Part shown: piece by piece, positions 1 to 8,878 of the stretch | Layout of the letters: the number at the start of each line of letters is the position of its first letter | Position numbering within the stretch: the stretch's first letter is position 1 | Source of the DNA: CAYMWF01 sp964394085 [NCBI: uncultured Gemmatimonadota bacterium] | Lineage (GTDB): Bacteria > GCA-2686955 > CAYMWF01 | DNA: 63,286 bases | NCBI GenBank assembly: GCA_964394085.1 | Contig: CAYMWF010000031.1 | Location: 1-63,286 of the forward strand | Direction of reading: 5' to 3' | Notes under the pieces: generated by a model | What the model was told of the DNA's origin: nothing | Database searches by the model: none | The model's input: only the letters and a program-made list of their open reading frames with translations | Position numbers and translations under genes: made by a program

Positions 1-2
1 AC

Positions 3-143
3 GCCTCCAGGCGCGTCACAGCTTCCGGCGTCGTGTCCCCGGCTCTGGAACCGGGTTACTACTTCATTCATCTTTACCTGGTGAACGACCTTCAGAACGA
101 CCCGATCGAATTCTCGAACATCAACCTCGAAGTAACATCTTGA
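3..143 (+). CDS. C-terminal fragment of a secreted protein
   Basis: The frame is open from the left edge to a TGA at 141-143, giving 46 residues whose start lies outside the window. The sequence is beta-rich, with alternating hydrophobic residues (GYYFIHLYLVND, then EFSNINLEVTS). Its style resembles the last 50 residues of the secreted beta-helix and jelly-roll proteins at 8879-11151 and 11198-12988, which suggests the C-terminal module of another exported protein. Codon use fits the neighbouring genes. No catalytic motif is visible in this fragment, so no function is proposed. Confidence 0.6.
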   Translation, partial: ASRRVTASGVVSPALEPGYYFIHLYLVNDLQNDPIEFSNINLEVTS

Positions 144-253
144 CCCCTTCCCGCAACTTCTGACAAGTGCCGGCGGATCGACCGGAGGAAACTTTCGAGC
201 GCCCCCGACATAATAAATTTCATTATCCAGTCACCTCGTTGAATGAAAAGGAA

Positions 254-281
254 TTGCATCGAAGAAACAGTCTGATAAGAT
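254..281 (+). promoter_or_regulatory. weak candidate promoter, possibly leaderless start
   Basis: TTGCAT (254-259), a 16-base spacer and TAAGAT (276-281) lie just before the ATG at 289. Transcription would begin about 7 bases after the -10, almost at the ATG, and no Shine-Dalgarno sequence is visible there. The -35 matches those found before secreted-protein genes at 8806 and 13037. The hexamer matches are weak. Confidence 0.2.
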
Positions 282-288
282 ATCCGGT

Positions 289-2088
289 ATGGCTGAGATA
301 CAGGTCTATCGCAAGTTGTGGCACATGTCCGCGGTCTGGGTTCCGCTCCTGTACTGGCACTTGGTGCCGCGCGACTGGGCGCTGCCGCTCATTTTCGCCG
401 GCCTGGTCCTCGCCCTGATCGTCGATGCCGTCCGTCTCAAGTCCGGTGCCGTCAACAACTGGTTTTTCAAGTATTTGCGCGTGCTCATCCGTGAATCCGA
501 ACGGAAGAACCTCAACACGGCAACCTACTTCATCTTCGCGTGTTTTCTCTGCATCCTTTTTTTCGAAAAGCGCGTCGCGGTTACGGCGATGCTCTTCCTC
601 TCCCTGGGAGATCCGGTGGCCGCTTTCATCGGCAGCAAGTACGGCTCCATCCGGTTTTTCGACAAATCGCTCCAGGGCAGCCTGGCCTGCTTCTTCACTT
701 GCTTTTTCGCAGCACAGTGGATAATGCCTGTTCCGGTGGCCTTCTGGGCCGCTCTCTCGGCCACGGTTTTCGAGCTCCTTTCCTCGAAGATAAATGATAA
801 TATTTCGATCCCGGTATTCTCAGGGCTGACCATGACGCTCCTCCTCCGCTCGGGTCCCGCCACCGGGGCCGCCGGATATGCCGTAATCGCTTTCGAAGTA
901 TATCTTTATTTCGTCATCGCGACATCCCTGACCGGGACGGTTCTCCGTCATTACCTGGTGTGGCGGTGCTTCAACGATTCGAACGGTCCCGAAGAATCCC
1001 CGTCTCCTGAAATCGCCGGAAGCGGCGTTTCGGTGATTATTTTCAGCGGTAACGACCCGGCCCTGTTCCGCCGGGCTCTCCCTTACTTCGGCTGCCAGCG
1101 GTACGGCGGCGATTACGAAATCATAGGTGTAAGCTACGGCCGGACGGATGAAGGCGCACCCGATTCCGGCAGCGAGACTTTCGAGCCGGTGGAAACCTGG
1201 GATTGCAAGGATTCGGCAGGGATATTCCGGCCGTCCCGAATCACCCTCGTGAAAACTCCGCCCCCGGCGGATTTTCCGGGCAGACTGCCCGCCTGGCGCG
1301 CGGCCGTTCAGCATGCGTCGCACGATATCCTCCTCTTCGCGGATGCCGACGCGGAACCCGATTCCGGATATATCACGCGGATGATCGCACCTCTGAGTCG
1401 TGAGGAAACCGGTCTTACCGCGGCGGTGCCGGTGTACAGGGGAGCCATGGATACCGGGGCCGCACTCTCATCCCTGGTGGTGATGTTCCTGGTGTCCGCT
1501 TATTACTACCCTGCGGCATTCTGGGACAAGCTGAGAACGGCCACGGGAGCGGGCCTCGCTCTCCGGCGGGATCTTCTCGATGAGATCGGGGGGCTCGATG
1601 TATTGCCCGAACATCTTACTGCGCCGCATTTCCTGGCGAGAGCCGCCGCCGCCGCCGGGCGTTTGAACCGCCTGGTTCCCGAACCGGTCGCCATACGGAG
1701 AGAACGCTGCTCTCTCGCCGAATGGTGGAGCCTGATCAGGGGCAGGTTGACTCTGATAAAGAGTTTCGAACCTTACCTGTATCCCCTCTTCTTCTTCCAG
1801 ACGGGTTCCTTTCATGCCTTGTTACTCCTGCTCCTCTTCGACGGAGTTCCGGCACTGGCGCTTCTTTTCACCTCTCTCCTCGCGGACGTCGTCTCACTCG
1901 GTATGCTGAACCGTTCATTTTTCAAGATTCGCCGCTTCGGCCGCCGCCTGTTCCTCGTACCTTTCCTGGCTCTTTCGACCCCGTTCATCTGGGCCTTGGC
2001 ATACTCGGGGAAAGCCGTCCGGTTCGAGGGGCGGTTCTGGAACATCGCACGGGACGGGGCCGTAACCCCATATAAACAAAAATCTTGA
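289..2088 (+). CDS. dolichol kinase/CTP-transferase-like domain fused to family 2 glycosyltransferase
   Basis: A membrane protein of 599 residues. Residues 1 to about 215 form a multi-helix domain of the dolichol kinase / VTE5 / CTP-dependent polyprenol kinase type, with the family block LSLGDPVAAFIGSKYG followed by KSLQGSLACF. Residues about 245-470 form a GT2-like nucleotide-sugar transferase domain with a DADAEPDSG (DxD-type) motif. Two or three hydrophobic segments (about 500-580) close the protein. The inferred role is phosphorylation of a polyprenol or similar lipid alcohol coupled to transfer of a sugar onto it at the inner membrane. Each domain is normally a separate protein, so the fusion is unusual. 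The ATG at 289 has no clear ribosome site, and its stop overlaps the repeat upstream of fadN. Both domain calls are from remembered family patterns; the substrate is unknown. Confidence 0.7.
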   Translation: MAEIQVYRKLWHMSAVWVPLLYWHLVPRDWALPLIFAGLVLALIVDAVRLKSGAVNNWFFKYLRVLIRESERKNLNTATYFIFACFLCILFFEKRVAVTAMLFLSLGDPVAAFIGSKYGSIRFFDKSLQGSLACFFTCFFAAQWIMPVPVAFWAALSATVFELLSSKINDNISIPVFSGLTMTLLLRSGPATGAAGYAVIAFEVYLYFVIATSLTGTVLRHYLVWRCFNDSNGPEESPSPEIAGSGVSVIIFSGNDPALFRRALPYFGCQRYGGDYEIIGVSYGRTDEGAPDSGSETFEPVETWDCKDSAGIFRPSRITLVKTPPPADFPGRLPAWRAAVQHASHDILLFADADAEPDSGYITRMIAPLSREETGLTAAVPVYRGAMDTGAALSSLVVMFLVSAYYYPAAFWDKLRTATGAGLALRRDLLDEIGGLDVLPEHLTAPHFLARAAAAAGRLNRLVPEPVAIRRERCSLAEWWSLIRGRLTLIKSFEPYLYPLFFFQTGSFHALLLLLLFDGVPALALLFTSLLADVVSLGMLNRSFFKIRRFGRRLFLVPFLALSTPFIWALAYSGKAVRFEGRFWNIARDGAVTPYKQKS

Positions 2089-2123
2089 CACAACTGCTAA
2101 ATGACTTGACACAACTGCTAAAT
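2084..2123 (+). repeat. two 19-bp direct repeats, 21-bp period
   Basis: The 19-mer starting CTTGACACAACTGC occurs at 2084-2102 and again at 2105-2123 without mismatch. The 21-bp period places both copies on one face of the helix. The second copy contains the -35 hexamer of the fadN promoter, and the first overlaps the stop codon of the preceding gene. It looks like a tandem operator for a regulator of fatty-acid degradation. Confidence 0.8.
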
Positions 2124-2134
2124 AATAATATCAT
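2106..2134 (+). promoter_or_regulatory. near-consensus sigma-70 promoter for fadN-fadA
   Basis: TTGACA at 2106-2111, a 17-base spacer, then TATCAT at 2129-2134 (11 of 12 consensus bases). The predicted start near 2141 leaves a leader of about 140 bases before the fadN ATG. The -35 sits inside the second copy of the 19-bp repeat, so a repeat-binding protein would compete with RNA polymerase. Confidence 0.75.
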
Positions 2135-2279
2135 TTGTCTTGATGTTACAGCTAAGAAACAGCCTTAATGATTCCATGAAGCACTTGCGCCATTCTTCTT
2201 TGTTTTACCTCAGAGAGGCGCATGTCGAATTTTCACCAACCAGGCGCAGGTAATCAGAAAACAGATGGAGGACCGTTGC

Positions 2280-4694
2280 ATGAGTAAGGAAATCAAAAAA
2301 GTAGCGGTTCTCGGCGCAGGCGTAATGGGCCAGGGAATCGCCGCCCATCTCGCAAACGCCGGGATCCCGTGCTACCTGCTCGACATCGTTCCCGGAGAAC
2401 TGACGGACGACGAGAAGAAGAAGGGTCTGACCACGGACAGCCCCGAATTCCGGAACAGGTTTTCGAACGCAGGTCTCCAGGCGCTCCAGAAGGCCAAGCC
2501 GGCCCTGTTGTTCACGAAAAAAGCCGCGGGTCTGATAACTCCGGGCAACTTCGAGGACGACATGGACAAACTCGCGGAAGTCGACTGGGTTTGCGAAGCC
2601 GTGATCGAGAATCTCGAGATCAAGCAATCTCTTTTCAGGAAGGTTGCCGGGCAGATGAAACCCGGCACGATCATCAGCTCGAACACATCCGGCATCAAGA
2701 TCGCGGACATGGTCGAAGGCATGCCCGACGGGTTCGCTTCCCACTTCCTGGTGACCCATTTCTTCAATCCGGTGCGCTACATGAGGCTCCTCGAGATTGT
2801 CGAGGGCGAGGCCACGCTTCCGGAGGTGACCGATACGATCGTCAGGTTCGGCGAGGACAGGCTCGGCAAGGGAATCGTCTACGCGAAGGACACTCCCAAT
2901 TTCATCGGTAATCGAATAGGCGTTTACGGGCTCCTTGCGACGGTCAAGCATATGCAGGAGGACGGCCTCCTGGTCGACGAGGTCGACACCATCGCCGGAA
3001 AGCCCATGGGTAAGCCGAAGAGCGCCGCCTTCAGGACCATGGACATGGTCGGGATGGACACCATCCGCCACGTGGTCGTGAACCTCTACGACGCTCTCAC
3101 CGACGACGACGACGAAAAGGAGCTTTTCAAGCTGCATCCGCAGATCGACGCCATGATCGACAAGGGGTACCTCGGTCAAAAGGCGAAAGCCGGCTTCTAC
3201 AAGAGGGTCAAGGGCGACGACGGCAAGAAGGAAATTCTCGTTCTCGACCTGGAAACTCTCGAATACAGGCCGAAACAGAAGTTCAAGTTCGACTCGATAG
3301 GCGAGGCCAGAAAAATCGAAGATGCGGGCGAACGTATGAAAGCCCTCGTCGGATCCCCCGACAAGGCCGGAACTTTCGCCTGGAAGGTAACCAGGGACAC
3401 CCTCCTCTACACCGCGAAGAGAATCCCCGAAATCGCAGACGATATCGTGAATATCGATAACGCGATGAAGTGGGGCTACAACTGGGAGCAGGGGCCCTTC
3501 GAAGCCTGGGATGCCATCGGCGTGACCGAAAGCATCTCGAGAATGAAGGAAGAGGGTTTCACCATCCCCGGATGGGTTGAAGAGATGGTCGGCAGCGGCT
3601 GCCCCTCTTTCTACAAGTTCGAGAACGGGACCAGATACTACTACGACCTGGCAACGGGCGGTTACAAGGAAGTCCCGCTGCGGCCCGAGATCATCTTCCT
3701 CAAGAGCCTGGCCGAAAGAGAGAAGATCGTCAGGCAGAATCCCAGCTCCGTTCTTTACGACATGGGCGACGGCATCCTCTGCGTCGAGTTCAGGTCGAAA
3801 ATGAATGCCGTGGATGACGACATCATCGATATGGTACTCGGTGCCATCGACCTCGCAGAGAAGGATTACCGCGGCGTCATTGTCGGCAACCAGGGCGAAA
3901 ATTTCTGCGTCGGCGCCAACATCCTCCTCATTTACCAGGGAGCGATGAACAAAGCCTGGGACGCTATCGGCGACATGGTCGACAAGTTCCAGCTGATGAA
4001 CCAGCGTATGAGATACTCGGCCGTTCCCACGGTGACTGCCCCGTTCGGGCTCGCACTGGGCGGCGGATGCGAAATCTCCATGGGAGCCGACAGAATCTAC
4101 GCCCATGCTGAAACATACATGGGTCTCGTGGAACTCGGCGTGGGTCTCATCCCCGCGGGCGGCGGCTGCAAGGAGCTCGTCCGCCGGACCGCCGGAACCA
4201 TTCCTCCCGGAATGGATATAGACACTTTCCCGTTCGTAAGGAAAGCGTTCGAAACCATCGGCATGGCCAAGGTCTCCTTCAGCGGAGAGCTTGCCAGGGA
4301 ACACGGCTACATGGCGCCTGACGACGTTATCGTCATGAACAGGGATTTCCTGCTTCACGACGCCAAGATGGCGGCGCTCGGAATGGCCGAAGGCGGATAC
4401 AAACCCGCAAGACCGCGCACCGACATCCCCGTTCCCGGTAAGAACGGGTTCGCCACGCTTCAGCTCGGCCTCATGACCATGCGGCAGGGCAACTACATCT
4501 CCGAGTTCGACGAAAAACTGGGCACCCACCTCTCCCGGATCCTGACGGGCGGCGACGTGGCCAATAACGAGCCTGTCTCCGAGGACTGGCTGCTCCAGCT
4601 CGAGAAAGAAGCGTTCCTGTCTCTCTGCGGCGAGCAGAAGACTCTCGACAGAATTTCGTACATGCTTATGAACAACAAGCCGCTCCGCAACTAG
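2280..4694 (+). CDS. fadN: 3-hydroxyacyl-CoA dehydrogenase/enoyl-CoA hydratase FadN
   Basis: Bifunctional beta-oxidation enzyme of 804 residues that hydrates 2-enoyl-CoA and oxidises the resulting 3-hydroxyacyl-CoA with NAD. The dehydrogenase is N-terminal, with the dinucleotide motif [17 protein letters not shown] near residue 11 and the NP.R block [10 protein letters not shown]. The hydratase is C-terminal, with the oxyanion-hole segment [14 protein letters not shown] and [10 protein letters not shown]. This order is that of Bacillus FadN, not of E. coli FadB or FadJ. The ATG at 2280 lies 8 bases after GGAGG; an in-frame ATG at 2265 overlaps that site and is less likely. fadA follows after 29 bases, so the pair supplies hydratase, dehydrogenase and thiolase. 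No acyl-CoA dehydrogenase gene is nearby. Confidence 0.93.
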   Translation: MSKEIKKVAVLGAGVMGQGIAAHLANAGIPCYLLDIVPGELTDDEKKKGLTTDSPEFRNRFSNAGLQALQKAKPALLFTKKAAGLITPGNFEDDMDKLAEVDWVCEAVIENLEIKQSLFRKVAGQMKPGTIISSNTSGIKIADMVEGMPDGFASHFLVTHFFNPVRYMRLLEIVEGEATLPEVTDTIVRFGEDRLGKGIVYAKDTPNFIGNRIGVYGLLATVKHMQEDGLLVDEVDTIAGKPMGKPKSAAFRTMDMVGMDTIRHVVVNLYDALTDDDDEKELFKLHPQIDAMIDKGYLGQKAKAGFYKRVKGDDGKKEILVLDLETLEYRPKQKFKFDSIGEARKIEDAGERMKALVGSPDKAGTFAWKVTRDTLLYTAKRIPEIADDIVNIDNAMKWGYNWEQGPFEAWDAIGVTESISRMKEEGFTIPGWVEEMVGSGCPSFYKFENGTRYYYDLATGGYKEVPLRPEIIFLKSLAEREKIVRQNPSSVLYDMGDGILCVEFRSKMNAVDDDIIDMVLGAIDLAEKDYRGVIVGNQGENFCVGANILLIYQGAMNKAWDAIGDMVDKFQLMNQRMRYSAVPTVTAPFGLALGGGCEISMGADRIYAHAETYMGLVELGVGLIPAGGGCKELVRRTAGTIPPGMDIDTFPFVRKAFETIGMAKVSFSGELAREHGYMAPDDVIVMNRDFLLHDAKMAALGMAEGGYKPARPRTDIPVPGKNGFATLQLGLMTMRQGNYISEFDEKLGTHLSRILTGGDVANNEPVSEDWLLQLEKEAFLSLCGEQKTLDRISYMLMNNKPLRN

Positions 4695-4723
4695 GCGGGA
4701 CGTGGGATACGGAGGTAGTGAGC

Positions 4724-5887
4724 ATGAGAGAAGTAGCGATAATAGCCGCCCTCAGAACGCCCGCCGGCAGGGCGAAAAAGGGTAATCTCAAGGATACGAG
4801 GCCCGACGATCTCGCGGCCCTCGTCATAAACAAACTGCTGGAAACGACCGGTATCGATCACGAAGTCATCGACGACGTGGTGCTCGGCTGCGCCTTCCCC
4901 GAGAATGAACAGGGAATGAACGTGGCCCGCATCGCCGCCCTCAAGGCCGGCATCGGATACAAGACGCCGGCCATGACCATCAACAGGTTCTGCTCCTCGG
5001 GGCTCCAGGCGATCTCGCTGGCCGCCCAGAACATAATGCTCGGCAGCAGCGACGTCGCTGTAGCCGGCGGCGTGGAGAGCATGACCATGATCCCGATGGG
5101 CGGGTCGAAACCTTCGCCGAACCCCGATCTGATGAGCGACTATCCCGAAGCCTACACTTCGATGGGAATAACCGCTGAGATCGTGGCTGAAAAGTTCAAT
5201 GTCACCCGCGCGGCCCAGGATGAATTCGCGTACAACAGTCATGCGAAAGCGGCGAAAGCCATTGAAGCGGGCAAATTCAACGATGAAATCGTCCCGGTCG
5301 AAACAAGGGTCCGTTTGAACGGCGCCTGGAAAGACGTAACCGTCGACACCGACGAATGCGTAAGGGCCGACACCACGGTCGAGGGGCTGGCGAAACTCCG
5401 CCCGGTCTTCGACATGAAGGGTACGGTTACGGCCGGCAACGCTTCCCCGATCAACGACGGGGCCGCGGCCGTGATCCTGATGACGAAGGAAAAGGCTGAG
5501 GAACTGGGTATGAAACCCCTTCTCTGGTACCGCGATTTCACGGTCGCCGGGGTTCCTCCCGAGATAATGGGTATCGGTCCGGCGGTCGCCGTTCCGAAGC
5601 TCCTCGAAAAAACCGGTCTCACCCTTGATCAAATCGATCTTTTCGAAGTCAACGAAGCCTTCGCGGCCCAGTCAATCTACTGCGTGGACGAACTCGGGCT
5701 CGATCCGGCGAAAACCAACGTGAACGGCGGCGCCATCGCCCTCGGGCATCCGCTCGGCTGCACAGGCGCCAAGCTCACGGTCACAATGGCCCACGAGATG
5801 CTGCGAAGACCCGATGCCCGATACGGCATCGTCACCATGTGCATCGGCGGCGGCATGGGCGCCGCGGGGCTGTTCGAAAAAGCCTGA
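4724..5887 (+). CDS. fadA: acetyl-CoA C-acyltransferase (3-ketoacyl-CoA thiolase)
   Basis: Thiolase of 387 residues, the usual family length. It cleaves 3-ketoacyl-CoA with CoA to release acetyl-CoA and a shortened acyl-CoA. The nucleophilic cysteine lies in [11 protein letters not shown], the catalytic histidine in [15 protein letters not shown], and the second active cysteine in [12 protein letters not shown]. It is the second gene of the fadN operon. The ATG at 4724 is 8 bases from GGAGG at 4711-4715; the GTG at 4718 is too close to that site. A strong terminator follows at 5922. Confidence 0.93.
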   Translation: MREVAIIAALRTPAGRAKKGNLKDTRPDDLAALVINKLLETTGIDHEVIDDVVLGCAFPENEQGMNVARIAALKAGIGYKTPAMTINRFCSSGLQAISLAAQNIMLGSSDVAVAGGVESMTMIPMGGSKPSPNPDLMSDYPEAYTSMGITAEIVAEKFNVTRAAQDEFAYNSHAKAAKAIEAGKFNDEIVPVETRVRLNGAWKDVTVDTDECVRADTTVEGLAKLRPVFDMKGTVTAGNASPINDGAAAVILMTKEKAEELGMKPLLWYRDFTVAGVPPEIMGIGPAVAVPKLLEKTGLTLDQIDLFEVNEAFAAQSIYCVDELGLDPAKTNVNGGAIALGHPLGCTGAKLTVTMAHEMLRRPDARYGIVTMCIGGGMGAAGLFEKA

Positions 5888-5921
5888 TGATACCGCATCG
5901 CGGAATCAGAAAGTAAGAAAC

Positions 5922-5951
5922 AGGGGACCCGCAAGGGTCCCCTTTCTTTTT
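5922..5951 (+). terminator. rho-independent terminator of fadN-fadA
   Basis: The stem AGGGGACCC (5922-5930) and GGGTCCCCT (5935-5943) encloses a GCAA tetraloop and is followed by TTCTTTTT. Confidence 0.92.
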
Positions 5952-6066
5952 CTGACCGGGGGGCAAGGATGCTGTCTCGACCGGAGCCTTTGTACCAGAA
6001 GGGGAACGGCACGGGCGGCTCCCGCGAGCCTTATCCGTCGTCGATGCCGCAAAGGAGCTATCAGCC

Positions 6067-6447
6067 ATGGCAGAAAAACTGATCGATATCACTACCGGCG
6101 ACATCTCGATTACCGCAAAACTGAACGACAGTCCCACCGCTGTTTCGATATGGGAAGCCCTTCCCGTTGAGGGGCGGGTCAACAGGTGGGGCGAGGAGAT
6201 CTACTTCAAGATCCCCGTTTCGGCTGAGCAGGAAAAGGATGCGCGCGCGGAAGTGAACGTGGGAGAACTCGGATACTGGCCGGTAGGGGAGGCTTTCTGC
6301 ATCTTTTTCGGCCCGACGCCGATGAGCGGAGGCGATAAACCGGTCGCAGCCAGCCCCGTCAATATCGTGGGTGAGGTCGAAGGTGACTCCACCGTTCTGA
6401 CCGTGGTGCCCGACGGCGCGGCTATCAGGCTTTCCCGCCTGGAGTAG
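6067..6447 (+). CDS. cyclophilin-like fold protein (TM1367/DUF369 family)
   Basis: A 126-residue cytoplasmic protein with no signal peptide. The pattern ITTGDISITAKLNDSPTA, then WGEEIYFKIPV, ELGYWPVGEAFCIFFGPTP and SPVNIVGEV matches the short bacterial cyclophilin-like barrel family, of which TM1367 is the known structure. Members share the cyclophilin fold but generally lack peptidyl-prolyl isomerase catalytic residues, and their role is unknown. The ATG follows AAAGGAGC by about 9 bases. It lies between the fadA terminator and a convergent gene, so it is probably transcribed alone. Confidence 0.75.
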   Translation: MAEKLIDITTGDISITAKLNDSPTAVSIWEALPVEGRVNRWGEEIYFKIPVSAEQEKDARAEVNVGELGYWPVGEAFCIFFGPTPMSGGDKPVAASPVNIVGEVEGDSTVLTVVPDGAAIRLSRLE

Positions 6448-6560
6448 CGTTTTCACCGGCCGGTGCGATGAGACCTGTTTTCACGGAAGAACCGTGGTCT
6501 TGAGCGGGATGGTGCATTATCCTGTTCGATTCCTGCGGACTTCTTCCTGACTGCCATGGG

Positions 6561-8660
6561 TCAGGAATCTTCCGGAATCCGTGCACATTTCAAGGACCAT
6601 TCACCTGGTTTGGAAACCTCTTCCCAGATAACCCATTTCTTGCCCGTAACTTGATCGAAGGTTATAGCCGGATTCTGAGAATACCCTTCAGTATTTTCAA
6701 GCGTATCTTTCTTCCAGTCTGAAATCCCGCTGAAAATACCGAACTGAATGTTGTTTTCTCCGAATCTGGCGTCACTCCATACAATGTAATATTTTCCGGA
6801 AAGCTGATCGTATATGCCGGCGGGTTGCCATGCACCGAACGGGCTTGCCGTAAGCTTCTGTATTTTCGAGAGAGCGCCTGTTTCAGGGTTGAGCTTGTGA
6901 CTGTATAATTGAAGTACCCCATCTTCCATGTCGTCGGCCCAGACCAGCAGCGCTTCGTTCTCATCCTTTGCGCAGACAATGGGTTGAATCGAACTGCAGG
7001 TATCATCCGTCACCCGGGCCGGAACGATCCAATCCTTTCCGTTTACCCCGCCCATAATCAACTGGATTTCATAGTTGTGTTTCCGTTGCCCGTCCGGTGT
7101 CACGTATATCTCGGTCAAGTCGGAGTAAACCGCGGTAATTTCCGTGTCATTGAAAAAATCGGCGGAAAGATCCCGAACGAAATAACTGGTCTTTTCGGCG
7201 GCGTAATCCGTGTTCCAAATCCCGGGTTGTCCTCCGGGACGGTGAATCAGTATATGACCGTTGTTATAAGCCTCCATAATTACCGGCCCGCAAGACTGAC
7301 CGGTCAGAAACATAGGGTGTTCTATGACATGGACGCTGGGTTTGATCAGATCGAGCGGCGAAAACTCATGGTGGCACCTGTAGACCTCTTCTTTCGGACC
7401 CCAGGTAGCTCCCATGTCTTCGCTTGTCCTGCTGAAAAGATCCCAGCGCTCAAGTTCGACTACCTCCTGCCACCCGACTCTGAGTTCAGCTCCGTCGTAA
7501 ACCAGGATGGGAGGTTTGAGCTCCCATGGACTGGTTGCTGCAACGGTTTTTCCGAGCCAGGTTACTCCATCATCGTATGAATGATCGACGCAGACACGGT
7601 ATTCTCCGCCCGTGTCCTCGATATACGCCCTGCACAGCCAGCCGCCATCCGCGATCAATTGCGGGTAATACTTCCTTCCGTCCGGATCAGGTGGATCGGT
7701 GATACCGAGAATATCCCAGAGGATCCTGCCCCGCGAAAGAGGCGTGTCCAGGCCCAGCAGTTCACCGACGGTATGGCAGATATCCTGCTGATCGACCGGT
7801 TCCCGGATCGTTGTTCCCGCCGGTGTATCCGGTCCGATGGCGAGAAGGAAGGTTTTCCTGCATCCCGAACATAAGCCGCCGTGATGCCTGAACCCGAGGC
7901 AGCCGGGACGTTTTGAATGACGTCCATGGTCCGTTGTTATGAGCAGCGTTGTTTTTCCGGTGTAAACCGGATCGGACTCAATTCTGTTCCAGAGCTCGCC
8001 CATCAGCGAATCAGCGTAGCAGATGGCATGAATATAATCATCCCAGACGCCGGTATGACCATATTCATCAACATCTTTGAGGTTGACGAAAACCAGGGCC
8101 GGGTGATTCTCGTCCATGGCTGACAGGAGCATATCCCATACAGCAGGATCCGAACTGTCATCAGCGGGATGAACTACCGTAATGCCGTCTTCCCTTTCAA
8201 AAACCGGGCTCATGCTGTACCCCAGACGCACGAGATGCTCTTTTCCCGTAATTCCAAAGACCATTTCCGGCGGCGTACCTGTCTGATCCAGGAAGTATTC
8301 GAAAAGGGTCGGATCATCAGGTCGAACGCAGAAGTACTTACCGGGCGGAGCATAGTTCGGATAGTTGCAGGGATTACCGGTAATCATCTGCGTATGAGCC
8401 GCCATGGTGGCGGTGAAATTGAACGTGAAAACTTCAGGGTACAAAGCCCCCAGAAGTCGGAGTTCCGACCAGAGAACAGGAATATACGGATGATAGTCGA
8501 ACGATACGTTCGGATACGAGAATGCTTCATCGGAGCGTAACCCATCGATGATTACGAGGAATACATTCTCGGTCTCGTACCCGCAGAAAGCCTGTCCGCC
8601 GGTGACTGCGACCAGCAGCGAAACCAGCGCGATTCCGGTCAGGAACCTGTTGAAATCCAT
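6561..8660 (-). CDS. secreted phosphodiesterase/alkaline-phosphatase-superfamily protein with Asp-box repeats
   Basis: An exported protein of 699 residues. The start MDFNRFLTG gives a clean signal peptide and sits behind GGAGAGG; ATGs at 8672 and 8705 are possible but poorer. The N-terminal 330 residues carry the alkaline phosphatase superfamily metal set: VIIDGLRSDEA, the candidate Thr nucleophile region ATMAAHTQMITG, DVDEYGHTG, TTDHGRHS and FRHHGG. The C-terminal half contains sialidase-type Asp boxes (DDGVTWLGK, SEDMGATWGPKE) typical of a beta-propeller. Known relatives of the first domain hydrolyse phosphodiesters, phosphomonoesters or sulfates; the substrate here is unknown, and the propeller may bind a glycan. 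The gene is monocistronic with its own promoter at 8732-8760. Confidence 0.8.
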   Translation of the reverse strand: MDFNRFLTGIALVSLLVAVTGGQAFCGYETENVFLVIIDGLRSDEAFSYPNVSFDYHPYIPVLWSELRLLGALYPEVFTFNFTATMAAHTQMITGNPCNYPNYAPPGKYFCVRPDDPTLFEYFLDQTGTPPEMVFGITGKEHLVRLGYSMSPVFEREDGITVVHPADDSSDPAVWDMLLSAMDENHPALVFVNLKDVDEYGHTGVWDDYIHAICYADSLMGELWNRIESDPVYTGKTTLLITTDHGRHSKRPGCLGFRHHGGLCSGCRKTFLLAIGPDTPAGTTIREPVDQQDICHTVGELLGLDTPLSRGRILWDILGITDPPDPDGRKYYPQLIADGGWLCRAYIEDTGGEYRVCVDHSYDDGVTWLGKTVAATSPWELKPPILVYDGAELRVGWQEVVELERWDLFSRTSEDMGATWGPKEEVYRCHHEFSPLDLIKPSVHVIEHPMFLTGQSCGPVIMEAYNNGHILIHRPGGQPGIWNTDYAAEKTSYFVRDLSADFFNDTEITAVYSDLTEIYVTPDGQRKHNYEIQLIMGGVNGKDWIVPARVTDDTCSSIQPIVCAKDENEALLVWADDMEDGVLQLYSHKLNPETGALSKIQKLTASPFGAWQPAGIYDQLSGKYYIVWSDARFGENNIQFGIFSGISDWKKDTLENTEGYSQNPAITFDQVTGKKWVIWEEVSKPGEWSLKCARIPEDS

Positions 8661-8731
8661 GAGCCTCTCCATCCAGAAAGCTTCAAAGTCCTGCAGGAAG
8701 ATCAAGAAAATTGCAGTAAGTTGATGTTGAT

Positions 8732-8760
8732 ATTATATGCCGCTCTTCCACAATCGACAA
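8732..8760 (-). promoter_or_regulatory. promoter of the secreted phosphodiesterase gene
   Basis: Read on the minus strand: TTGTCG (8760-8755), 17 bases, then a perfect TATAAT (8737-8732), 10 of 12 consensus bases. It is divergent from the promoter at 8806. Confidence 0.6.
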
Positions 8761-8805
8761 GTAATTAAATCTGAATTGTCACCGGTATCGAGGACGGAAT
8801 CTTTT

Positions 8806-8834
8806 TTGCATATCTGAAATTGACGTGCTATACT
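8806..8834 (+). promoter_or_regulatory. promoter of the beta-helix protein gene
   Basis: TTGCAT (8806-8811), 17 bases, TATACT (8829-8834). The predicted start near 8841 gives a leader of about 38 bases containing AAAGGAG before the ATG at 8879. The -35 is the TTGCAT variant seen before other secreted-protein genes here. Confidence 0.5.
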
Positions 8835-8878
8835 GTATCGCACTCGGAAACCAATCATGCTTTTGAAAGGAGACGGCT

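Noticed and set aside
2205-4529. A 774-codon open frame on the minus strand opposite fadN
   Set aside because: It mirrors fadN codon usage (GC-rich third positions), has no recognisable domain, and lies wholly within a well-supported gene.
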